From contig JAEYXZ010000055.1 of the NCBI GenBank assembly GCA_023431045.1, positions 1 through 6,434 of the forward strand: a stretch of DNA of 6,434 nucleotides, read 5' to 3'. The notes below the pieces were generated by a model. It made no database searches, was not told where the DNA came from, and was given only the letters and a program-made list of their open reading frames with translations. A program made the position numbers and the translations under genes. Origin of the DNA: Bacillota bacterium. GTDB taxonomy: Bacteria; Bacillota_I; Bacilli_A; Acholeplasmatales; Acholeplasmataceae. Positions 1 to 5,665 of the stretch are shown here, in pieces; the stretch's first letter is position 1, and each line of letters opens with the position of its first letter.

Positions 1-700
1 AGTATCCATAACGGTAGAAATGGTCAAAGATAAATAGTAATCGATTGACAAAGAGCTGATTGAGGACCACTGAGATTATTGCGATACCAATCATTACACT
101 TAAATAAATCCATGGAGGTTTAATCGATACTTTGGTTTGAGGTAAATCATTTTTAATGAGTAGTGCTCCAATAATACCACCAACAATCAGTAGTAAAGGA
201 AAGATCCAAAATTCACGGAAAAATAATGATATCATCAAAGAGGCAACTAGTAGTAAGATCGATAAATAATTCTTTATTACTCTTAAACTAATTGTGAACG
301 AAGCCATAAAAATAAATGCAATCGCCATCGGTCCGATATATTTAAATATATCAAAATCAAAGGATGATCCTGACACAAAGGTGTAAAGTAATGATAATAA
401 AGTCATAATCAGTACTGAGGGAAAAGACCATGCCAGCAAAGTCAATAAGGCAAGTTTTGGTCCACCCACCTTATATCCGATTGCTGTAATGGTTTGAGTA
501 CTACTTGGTCCCGGTAAAATAGCAGTCAATGCTTTAAACTCTATGAGTTCATCTGCACTTAAGTAGTTCTTCTTGTTGACCATTTGATCAGCAAATATGC
601 CAAAATGGGCTTCTGGACCACCATATGCACCAAAAGCACACACTAAAACATCCTTTAAGAACGTTAGATGTGAAATTTTTGGTACTTGATTATTTTCCAA
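1..700 (-). CDS. chrA: ChrA-family chromate/oxyanion transporter, N-terminal 233 residues (3' end outside window)
   Basis: This is a membrane transporter of the CHR family, whose known members export chromate. I read one open frame from 700 to the left edge with no stop. The start is a TTG at 698-700, chosen because GAAGG (708-712) lies 7 nt upstream and an in-frame stop (that of arsC, 731-733) lies just before; there is no ATG near the N-terminus. Seen in the protein: the first CHR-domain signature GAYGGPEAH at about residues 24-32, LPGPSSTQ at about 62-69, then hydrophobic segments at roughly 82-110, 121-138, 145-160, 164-182 and 197-218. The last residues (FDHFYRYGY) resemble the beginning of the second CHR domain, so this is probably a long two-domain ChrA of about 400 residues. 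It starts 30 bp after arsC and shares its promoter. The substrate is inferred from the family only; arsenate or another oxyanion is possible given the neighbour. Confidence 0.88.
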   Translation of the reverse strand, partial: MENNQVPKISHLTFLKDVLVCAFGAYGGPEAHFGIFADQMVNKKNYLSADELIEFKALTAILPGPSSTQTITAIGYKVGGPKLALLTLLAWSFPSVLIMTLLSLLYTFVSGSSFDFDIFKYIGPMAIAFIFMASFTISLRVIKNYLSILLLVASLMISLFFREFWIFPLLLIVGGIIGALLIKNDLPQTKVSIKPPWIYLSVMIGIAIISVVLNQLFVNRLLFIFDHFYRYGY

Positions 701-707
701 CGATATA

Positions 708-712
708 CCTTC
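708..712 (-). promoter_or_regulatory. Ribosome binding site deciding the TTG start of chrA
   Basis: On the minus strand GAAGG is followed by a 7-nt spacer (701-707) and TTG. It supports a TTG start at 700 inside the 30-bp arsC-chrA gap, so chrA is translated from its own site. Confidence 0.7.
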
Positions 713-730
713 AAGATGAATATATAATGA

Positions 731-1129
731 TTAAGATAAATCTCCATGCTTAATGCGTTCGATTAATTCGACTACTTTTAATCGAATTATGTCTCTAGTG
801 ACTCGAAAATTTTCAATTGGTTGACCAGATGGATCATCTAGTCCCCAATCTTCACGATGATCATTAGGTACCCACGGACAGTTTGCTCCGCATCCCATCG
901 TAATTAATATATCAGGTACTGGAATTTCATCTAGTAACTTAGGATACTGAGAACTTAAATCAATTCCAACTTCTTTCATGACTTCAACTGCAAGTGGCTT
1001 AATTTCATGATATGATTCTGTACCAGCTGAAAAGACTTCAATAACACCAACTCCTAGTTTTTTTGCCCACCCTTCTGCCATTTGACTACGACATGAATTG
1101 TGAACACAAACAAATGCAACTTTCTTCAC
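731..1129 (-). CDS. arsC: Arsenate reductase, low-molecular-weight protein tyrosine phosphatase type
   Basis: The 132-residue protein is the usual length for thioredoxin-coupled ArsC, which reduces arsenate to arsenite in the cytoplasm. The N-terminal P-loop is CVHNSCRS: nucleophile Cys8, Arg14 and Ser15 fit the CX5R(S) signature. Two more cysteines, Cys80 and Cys84 in GCGANCP, sit where the redox pair of Staphylococcus pI258 and Bacillus ArsC lies, but spaced CX3C rather than the longer gap of those enzymes. The acid loop WGLDDPSG (about 95-102) carries the general-acid Asp. The start is GTG at 1127-1129, with AAAAGGAG 8 nt upstream. It is the first gene of an arsC-chrA unit with a strong promoter at 1172-1200. 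No arsR, arsB or acr3 is in the window. The presence of all three cysteines favours ArsC over a plain tyrosine phosphatase; activity is inferred. Confidence 0.9.
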   Translation of the reverse strand: MKKVAFVCVHNSCRSQMAEGWAKKLGVGVIEVFSAGTESYHEIKPLAVEVMKEVGIDLSSQYPKLLDEIPVPDILITMGCGANCPWVPNDHREDWGLDDPSGQPIENFRVTRDIIRLKVVELIERIKHGDLS

Positions 1130-1171
1130 GTAGATTACTCCTTTTAATTGATCATCATCTAAATCAAAGTC

Positions 1172-1200
1172 ATTTTACCATAGATAAAAACTAGTATCAA
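1172..1200 (-). promoter_or_regulatory. Sigma-A promoter of the arsC-chrA unit
   Basis: On the minus strand the -35 box is TTGATA (1195-1200, 5 of 6 matches to consensus), the spacer is exactly 17 nt, and the -10 box is TAAAAT (1172-1177, 5 of 6). TGG directly before the -10 makes it an extended -10 promoter. It lies about 43 bp before the arsC start, leaving room for a short leader with the AAAAGGAG site. The -35 box is inside the inverted repeat at 1194-1208. Confidence 0.72.
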
Positions 1201-1208
1201 AATGATAC
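1194..1208. promoter_or_regulatory. Inverted-repeat operator overlapping the arsC -35 box
   Basis: GTATCA-AAA-TGATAC is a perfect 6-bp inverted repeat with a 3-bp centre. It covers the complete -35 box of the arsC promoter, and AAAC/GTTT flanks extend the symmetry imperfectly. The position suits a repressor that blocks RNA polymerase, for example an ArsR/SmtB-family protein, but no regulator gene is present here and the protein cannot be named from sequence. Confidence 0.55.
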
Positions 1209-1235
1209 GTTTCTTCTTACAATAATTTTACATGT

Positions 1236-1260
1236 AAAGGGACTTTGGTAGCCCTTTTTT
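1236..1260 (-). terminator. Possible weak terminator after the kinase gene
   Basis: Immediately after the kinase stop the minus strand holds AAAGGG, a 10-nt loop and CCCTTT, a 6-bp stem followed by only three T before ACATG. The T-run is better on the plus strand (CCC followed by six T), where no gene precedes it. It is the only hairpin between the kinase gene and the arsC promoter, so it may end the kinase transcript, perhaps leakily. Confidence 0.35.
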
Positions 1261-1261
1261 G

Positions 1262-2008
1262 CTATACTTCCTCACCCTTAATCATTTTAATTAGTGTTTT
1301 TGTAAACTCATCTTGCGGCATCTCTAAAAGTCTCATATATGCCATGAGTGGTAATGCATTAATGACTTCATCTTTTTGATAATTTGATCTTTTAATGACT
1401 AATCTTAAGTATTTACCCGATAGACGCTTAGCGTATTGTTTCAATATAATGTAGGTGCGTGCAATATCCATCACAGGATTTCCTAGTTTAACATTTGTCC
1501 AATCAATGATTATGTAGTTAGTTCCATCAAACATAATATTAGATGGATGAAAATCAAAATGACACAGTTTATCATCACGCTTAATCTTCTTAAGCGATTC
1601 AAGTGCATATTCTTTTAAATCAGTATATGGTGAACTAATAATGCTAGAATAATAATCATCAAGTGCATTCATTAACTTTAAATTTTGATATTGATAGACA
1701 GTTAATTGTAACTTAATTAAATCATCTAACCCTTCCTTATAATGATCCCTTTTCATTCGCGTTGTTAAATCAACACCTTCGATAAGATCCATTTCGATGA
1801 CATTAGAATCAACTGTATAGTTCATAGAAGGAATATTAAGTTTGGTTTGATTCTTAATTAATTGGTGTATATCAATTTCGTATTGAATCCATTCTCTGGG
1901 ATGTGTCAGAGGATATACTTTATACGCACGTTGATTTAGTTTATAGACTTTTCCGACTCTTCCTTCACCAATGAGTATAGCCTCTTTTATATTAAATGAC
2001 ATCATCAA
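1262..2008 (-). CDS. APH/choline-kinase-type phosphotransferase, substrate unknown
   Basis: This cytoplasmic kinase-fold protein is expected to phosphorylate a small molecule. Counting from the TTG at 2006-2008 (248 residues), the N-lobe has a glycine-rich segment GEGRVGKVYK (about 14-23), an ATP-anchoring lysine in YKVY (Lys30) and a candidate partner glutamate at about 44. The catalytic loop HFDFHPSN (150-157) has the Brenner pattern HxDxxxxN with Asp152 and Asn157, and IIIDW (166-170) gives the metal-binding Asp169. These are the APH-family hallmarks. The true start is more likely an ATG at 2000-2005, because GAGG lies 6 nt before the ATG at 2000-2002 and directly abuts the TTG. It follows the membrane-protein gene by about 6 nt and is co-transcribed with it. 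At about 246 residues it is shorter than typical aminoglycoside APHs and could act on choline, ethanolamine, a sugar or a drug. Resistance should not be assumed. Confidence 0.82.
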   Translation of the reverse strand: MMMSFNIKEAILIGEGRVGKVYKLNQRAYKVYPLTHPREWIQYEIDIHQLIKNQTKLNIPSMNYTVDSNVIEMDLIEGVDLTTRMKRDHYKEGLDDLIKLQLTVYQYQNLKLMNALDDYYSSIISSPYTDLKEYALESLKKIKRDDKLCHFDFHPSNIMFDGTNYIIIDWTNVKLGNPVMDIARTYIILKQYAKRLSGKYLRLVIKRSNYQKDEVINALPLMAYMRLLEMPQDEFTKTLIKMIKGEEV

Positions 2009-2014
2009 CCTCAG

Positions 2015-2662
2015 CTACTTCTTTAGAATGTGTGTATTTAAAGCACTCTTATACAGTTCAATTTCTTTCTCATATTTCTTATTAATCGCGTGATAAAGCC
2101 ACTCAAATTTTTGAGCATAGAGTGGATTTCCTTTTCTTCTTTCTAGTATCACATCATCTGCTGCTTGATATAATCGGTAAACTGATATGCCTGTAGAACT
2201 TTCAAATACCCACATCGGTAAGTATCCTTTTTGAGTTAGTAATCCCCATAAATGAAAGAAATTACTAATCGTTGAGGTTGCTGCTTCAATATCAACTTGC
2301 AAGATGATTTTTGTATGTTGATTCATATCGATCAACTCAAATCCGAATTCAGGATCTTTATATGATTTACCTGTCCGTAGTTTATATTTTCCATACTCAT
2401 ATAAGACACTTCTAGCATAAACGATATGGGCTTGATCCCCGGTCGAGAAAAACTCTCTTACATTATCAAGATTAGCCGTGTGAAGCGACATCAATCCAAA
2501 AACTAATCCTGAAATACCAGAGAATATTGCAACCAATGAGACAATCATCTCTAAGGTCTTATCCGGACTAAAACTTTGGATAATCGCGATGGTAATGGCA
2601 CCAATTGTAAGCATTAAAATAGATATGATCAAAAGTCTTCTGACATTTACTCTTTTTTTCAT
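2015..2662 (-). CDS. Membrane protein with two N-terminal helices and a cytoplasmic helical domain
   Basis: Function not recognised. After a basic N-terminus (MKKRVNVRR) come two hydrophobic helices, about residues 9-30 and 38-60, joined by a short polar turn, so both the N-terminus and the large C-terminal part (61-215) should be cytoplasmic. The soluble part is rich in aromatic residues (NFFHLWGLL at 134-142, YLPMWVF at 147-153, FEWLYHAI at 186-193). From memory this resembles small membrane-associated proteins of the DUF4760 type; that is a suggestion, not an established match. The ATG at 2660-2662 follows an in-frame TAA directly, so no longer start is possible. GAGG lies about 11 nt upstream, slightly far. 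It is the first gene of a two-gene unit with the downstream kinase. Confidence 0.75.
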   Translation of the reverse strand: MKKRVNVRRLLIISILMLTIGAITIAIIQSFSPDKTLEMIVSLVAIFSGISGLVFGLMSLHTANLDNVREFFSTGDQAHIVYARSVLYEYGKYKLRTGKSYKDPEFGFELIDMNQHTKIILQVDIEAATSTISNFFHLWGLLTQKGYLPMWVFESSTGISVYRLYQAADDVILERRKGNPLYAQKFEWLYHAINKKYEKEIELYKSALNTHILKK

Positions 2663-2696
2663 TTAATTATCATCCTCGCTACTTATATTTACTTCT

Positions 2697-2725
2697 ATTA
2701 TAAGTTGCAACAAATAAAAAAACAA
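2697..2725 (-). promoter_or_regulatory. Candidate promoter of the membrane protein-kinase unit
   Basis: The minus strand has a perfect -10 box TATAAT (2697-2702) and, 17 nt upstream, a poor -35 TTGTTT (2720-2725, 3 of 6). It lies between the terminator of the upstream operon and the gene start about 35 bp downstream. The region is very T-rich, so the -35 is doubtful. Confidence 0.45.
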
Positions 2726-2741
2726 ATAAAACCTTCAATTA

Positions 2742-2766
2742 AATAAAAAAGAGTCAAAAGACTCTT
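2742..2766 (-). terminator. Rho-independent terminator of the dioxygenase-esterase operon
   Basis: On the minus strand AAGAGTC (2760-2766), loop TTTT (2756-2759) and GACTCTT (2749-2755) form a perfect 7-bp stem, followed by a T-rich tail (TTTTATTT). The stem begins within the TAA stop codon of the esterase gene, so transcription ends right after the last operon gene. Confidence 0.85.
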
Positions 2767-3361
2767 AATTTTCATTAATCCAACGCTTTACTTCATTTAG
2801 AACATCCATCGTGATTTGATGACCATTTGGATGCTCATAAATGTGTGGGTGAGCCTTAGATTGACTCAAGTTACTAACGAGAATTTTTAATTCTTCAGTT
2901 GATAAAAAAGGGTCCTTTGGACTTGTTGCTACAAAGATTTTTGTTTCTGATAAATTAGGGTAGATTACTTTTGGTTCAATTAAAGCTGGACTTAAAAGAA
3001 TAAACTTCAATGGATAGCTTAATGGATGTTTCAATAAAGATTGAGCAATATTAGCCCCATTTGAGAATCCAATGATATAAATATCTTTTTCATTAAGCTC
3101 ATATGACTTAATCGAATCATCAATGAATTGTTTTAGGATAATTGTTTCTTTCTTTAGACTATCTAAATCATATTGTCCCATTCCAAAACGTTTGAAGTAA
3201 CGATTCATACCATTCTCATTCACATTACCTCTAATACCTAAAATTGAAGCAGTTGAATCGATGAACTTTGCAATCGGTATTAAATCATTTTCATCGCCAC
3301 CCGTTCCATGGAGTAAGATGAATAATTTATTACCAGTACCTTTCTCAAATCGATGGATCAT
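2765..3361 (-). CDS. mhqD: Alpha/beta-hydrolase, MhqD-like phospholipase/carboxylesterase family
   Basis: The 198-residue cytoplasmic serine hydrolase has the length and layout of the carboxylesterase/phospholipase family that includes Bacillus MhqD (YodD). The oxyanion-hole strand FILLHGTGGDENDL spans about 14-27. The nucleophile elbow is GFSNG with Ser100, the acid is Asp150 in SPKDPF, and the base is His181 in NGHQ, so the triad is complete. The start ATG (3359-3361) overlaps the stop of the upstream dioxygenase by 4 nt (ATGA), with AAGGAG 5 nt upstream, which implies translational coupling. Co-occurrence with MhqO-type dioxygenases mirrors mhqOD in Bacillus, where the genes answer to hydroquinone and catechol stress. 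In that setting the hydrolase is thought to act on aromatic esters or ring-cleavage products, but the substrate is unproven. Confidence 0.86.
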   Translation of the reverse strand: MIHRFEKGTGNKLFILLHGTGGDENDLIPIAKFIDSTASILGIRGNVNENGMNRYFKRFGMGQYDLDSLKKETIILKQFIDDSIKSYELNEKDIYIIGFSNGANIAQSLLKHPLSYPLKFILLSPALIEPKVIYPNLSETKIFVATSPKDPFLSTEELKILVSNLSQSKAHPHIYEHPNGHQITMDVLNEVKRWINEN

Positions 3362-4344
3362 AAATACTCCTTCTTAAAAACTTTATCGCTACGTTTGGTA
3401 TCAAACATTGATACAACACTTTCAACATATTTTCTTTGATTAACATATCGTGGAGGTAATGCCAAAGTTTCACCTAAGTTCTCATAGGTCTCTTCATGAT
3501 CAATAAATCCTGGACCTTCGGTTGCAAACTCGAATAAAATGTTTGGATACATTCTTGAATATAATGATTCAAAATAGTATCTGTCAACATATCCAGAAGT
3601 TCCAATTCCTAAGCCTCTTAAGTATTCATCCCATTCATTAATATCATCGGTTTCATTAACTCTAAAAGCAAGATGGTGAACACCACCAAAACCTTGTCTC
3701 GCTGGTGGTAGGATGATGTTTTCTTCAACTATAACAGCACCACCATTTCCTCCTTCACCAACCTCAAATAAGTGATAAGAACCTTCTTTCATTACTTTCT
3801 TGAATCCAAGAATATCGGTAAGGACACTTTCCATTTGATTTAATCGATTGACACGGAGGAAAACCGGTCCTAATCCATAAATCGCATATTCGTTTGGTAC
3901 TGGTCCTTTTTCCCAAGGTATTCCAGGTTTTACACCAGAAATATTTTCGTCAGAGAATAATGCGTAAGGTTGATCATCAAAATCATAAAAGTAAATATAC
4001 TTACGATCAAACATGGTTTGAATTGATGTGTGTTTAATTTGATATTTTTCAAATCTCTTTATCCAATAAATAAGTGCCTCATCACTTGGTACTCTAAATC
4101 CACTTCTTGAGATTTCATTGGTTCCATGGATTGCTTTAGAAATGCCCTTAAAGTCAAAGAAAGTCATATCAGTTCCAGCATTACCTTGATCATCTGCAAA
4201 GAATAAATGATAGGTATTAATATCATCTTGATTAACTGTCTTTTTGACCAATCTCATACCCAATACATAGGTAAAAAATTCGTAGATTTTAGGAGCAGAT
4301 GAAGTAATAGCAGTGATATGGTGAATCCCATTAAGCTGTCTCAT
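3358..4344 (-). CDS. mhqO: VOC-fold ring-cleaving dioxygenase, MhqO-like
   Basis: The 328-residue protein belongs to the glyoxalase/bleomycin-resistance/extradiol dioxygenase superfamily, at the usual length for MhqO/MhqA/MhqE proteins (about 310-330). It is two VOC modules in tandem: module 1 about residues 4-132 beginning GIHHITAI, module 2 about 155-280 beginning GPVFLRV. Metal ligands expected by family are His8 or His9 (GIHHIT), His223 or His224 (GVHHLAF) and Glu272 (LFEFATEGPGF); all are present. It should bind a divalent metal, probably iron, and open hydroquinone or catechol rings using oxygen. Its ATG (4342-4344) overlaps the end of the upstream paralogue by 14 nt, and a loosely spaced AAAGGA lies in that gene's 3' end. 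Its stop overlaps the hydrolase start. It is clearly related to the upstream protein, so the pair likely arose by duplication. Confidence 0.9.
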   Translation of the reverse strand: MRQLNGIHHITAITSSAPKIYEFFTYVLGMRLVKKTVNQDDINTYHLFFADDQGNAGTDMTFFDFKGISKAIHGTNEISRSGFRVPSDEALIYWIKRFEKYQIKHTSIQTMFDRKYIYFYDFDDQPYALFSDENISGVKPGIPWEKGPVPNEYAIYGLGPVFLRVNRLNQMESVLTDILGFKKVMKEGSYHLFEVGEGGNGGAVIVEENIILPPARQGFGGVHHLAFRVNETDDINEWDEYLRGLGIGTSGYVDRYYFESLYSRMYPNILFEFATEGPGFIDHEETYENLGETLALPPRYVNQRKYVESVVSMFDTKRSDKVFKKEYL

Positions 4345-5533
4345 TATTTTTACTTTCCTTTCTTTTTAATAGTTCATACTCACCATCTTCATTTTCCATC
4401 TTGATTGATTCCATGGAAGTTTGAATGGTATTTCTTAAACTTTTAATATAGATTTCTCTTAATTCTTTTTGTTCACTTAATTCGACTTCTGTTAAATCTC
4501 TGACCTTTGATTCTCTGGCTAAAAAATTGATCCGCTTAAGTAATTTTTGATGATCACTCCAAAGTTTGTATTCAAGTTCGTTTTGATATGGATAATGTGT
4601 GAGTGTATCAATTTCTTTAATTTCTACAGGGATGATGTTTTTCAAAATAGCATCACTTAATGGTCGATAATGTGGTGGAATGAATAAATCAGGTTTCAAT
4701 TGATATGTCGTATCAACTTCAAATCCTGGTTGATTGGTAGCAAGTTCGATGATGATACCGCCCGGTTCTCTAAAGTAAATCGATTTAAAGAATAATCGAT
4801 CTTTAACTTCTGTGACATTAAATCCTGTTTTTTCTATTTTTTCTTTCCATAAATCTATTTCTTCGCTCTTAACCGTGAAGGCAATATGATGATAAGTACC
4901 AGCTCCATCTTTTGATTCACCCATGTTTAGATGGAATAAATCAAGATACTTTCCAAATTCTTGACTCAGTTCAAAACGAGTGAAATTTTTCTCAGTTTTA
5001 AAGACACTAATTCCAAGTGTATTCACAATGAAATCAGTTGTTTTTTGGATATCAGTTGAGAACAACATAGCACCATAGATACCTTTAATAGCCACTTCGC
5101 TTGTTACACCATTAAATTCGTGTTTAGATGGTCGACCAAGGTCAGATTCGATTAACTCTAAATAAACCCCATGTGGATCTTTAAAACGCATATAAGTTTC
5201 ATTGAAACGTGATAACACTTGATATTTGATTCCAAATTTAGTCAATCTATTTTGCCAGAATGAAAATGAACCAACTGGAATCATTAATGTTGTGATACCA
5301 ACTTGACTAGCTCCAATTTGTCCTTCTTTATAATGCTTCTTCCATGGGAAATAAGTGATTGCTGTACCAATATCCCCAGTATCATTTCCATAGTAAAAGT
5401 GATAGACGTTAGAGTCATCAAAATTGAGCGTTCTTTTAAGTAATTTTAATCCCAATACACTAGCATAAAAATCAATATTTTCTTGTGGATGCCATACGAT
5501 AGCAGAAATGTGATGTATTCCTAATATTTTCAT
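4331..5533 (-). CDS. VOC-fold ring-cleaving dioxygenase fused to a C-terminal DUF896 (YnzC-like) domain
   Basis: This 400-residue protein is about 75 residues longer than its neighbour. Residues 1-130 and about 150-273 are two VOC modules with the family metal ligands in place: His7 or His8 (GIHHIS), His215 or His216 (YHHIAF) and Glu263 (IIELATNQPGF). They are typical of MhqO-type dioxygenases acting on quinols or catechols. The conserved tail (PPHYRPL, 286-292) is followed by a linker, then at about 331-395 a helical, charged domain: KRINFLAR, TEVELSEQKELRE, YIKSLRNT, then SIK. This pattern matches the small stand-alone UPF0291/DUF896 proteins such as Bacillus YnzC (RINELA..., TEEEKAEQQKLRQEYLKGFR..., SVK; recalled). 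I see no start codon or ribosome site at the junction, so it reads as a true fusion. The ATG at 5531-5533 has AGGAG 7 nt upstream. It is the first gene of the operon, under the palindromic operator at 5561-5578. The role of DUF896 is unknown. Confidence 0.88.
   Translation of the reverse strand: MKILGIHHISAIVWHPQENIDFYASVLGLKLLKRTLNFDDSNVYHFYYGNDTGDIGTAITYFPWKKHYKEGQIGASQVGITTLMIPVGSFSFWQNRLTKFGIKYQVLSRFNETYMRFKDPHGVYLELIESDLGRPSKHEFNGVTSEVAIKGIYGAMLFSTDIQKTTDFIVNTLGISVFKTEKNFTRFELSQEFGKYLDLFHLNMGESKDGAGTYHHIAFTVKSEEIDLWKEKIEKTGFNVTEVKDRLFFKSIYFREPGGIIIELATNQPGFEVDTTYQLKPDLFIPPHYRPLSDAILKNIIPVEIKEIDTLTHYPYQNELEYKLWSDHQKLLKRINFLARESKVRDLTEVELSEQKELREIYIKSLRNTIQTSMESIKMENEDGEYELLKRKESKNNETA
4349..4543 (-). 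other. DUF896/UPF0291 (YnzC-like) domain at the C-terminus of the first dioxygenase
   Basis: This is the stretch coding for residues about 331-395. The diagnostic spacing of R-I-N-x-L-A, then T-E-x-E-x-x-E-Q-x-x-L-R, Y-x-K-x-x-R and S-(V/I)-K agrees position by position with my recollection of YnzC over about 50 residues without a gap. Family members are normally free proteins of 70-80 residues; here the domain ends the longer enzyme, and the start codon of the next gene lies just beyond it. Confidence 0.8.
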
Positions 5534-5556
5534 AGTTTTTCTCCTAATACATTCTC

Positions 5557-5585
5557 ATTATATTTCGAATTCGAAATAATTTAAA
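5557..5585 (-). promoter_or_regulatory. Promoter of the dioxygenase-esterase operon
   Basis: The minus strand has a perfect -10 TATAAT (5557-5562), a 17-nt spacer and a modest -35 TTTAAA (5580-5585, 4 of 6). It ends 23 bp before the ATG, and AGGAG lies between. The spacer is almost completely filled by the palindrome at 5561-5578, so a bound repressor would exclude RNA polymerase. Confidence 0.7.
5561..5578. promoter_or_regulatory. Perfect 18-bp palindrome, MhqR-like operator
   Basis: TATTTCGAATTCGAAATA is a perfect palindrome lying between and partly on the -35/-10 elements of the dioxygenase operon. The operator of the MarR-type repressor MhqR in Bacillus subtilis, as I recall it, is TATCTCGAATTCGAGATA; the two differ by a single symmetric substitution (C to T, G to A). 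Operon content (MhqO-like and MhqD-like genes) agrees with this assignment. The repressor gene is not in the window. Confidence 0.78.
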
Positions 5586-5623
5586 GTGATATGCTTTACT
5601 GTTTTAAATGTGTGATATTATTC

Positions 5624-5655
5624 ACAAAAAAAGCTGAGTCACTGCTCAGCCTTAG
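5624..5655 (-). terminator. Rho-independent terminator of the 70-residue protein gene
   Basis: On the minus strand GCTGAG (5645-5650), a 6-nt loop and CTCAGC (5633-5638) make a perfect stem, extended by AAG/TTT pairing and followed by seven T (5626-5632). It begins about 10 nt after the stop codon and insulates the small gene from the dioxygenase operon. Confidence 0.85.
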
Positions 5656-5665
5656 AATTTATATT

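Noticed and set aside
1236..1260. Strong plus-strand terminator (CCC followed by six T)
   Set aside because: There is no plus-strand gene upstream for it to terminate, so it is listed only as a weak minus-strand candidate.
1262..2008. Calling the kinase an aminoglycoside resistance gene
   Set aside because: Only the general APH-fold catalytic motifs are visible; nothing identifies an antibiotic substrate.
2658..2672. Tiny overlapping reading frame (ATG ATA ATT AAA TGA) just before the membrane-protein start, possibly a leader peptide
   Set aside because: Only four codons, in very AT-rich DNA; it most likely arises by chance from the sequence between GAGG and the ATG.
2703..2750. A/T-rich runs between the esterase terminator and the next gene as a repeat or an origin element
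   Set aside because: No repeated unit, DnaA-box-like motif or symmetry beyond the terminator; it is ordinary AT-rich intergenic DNA.
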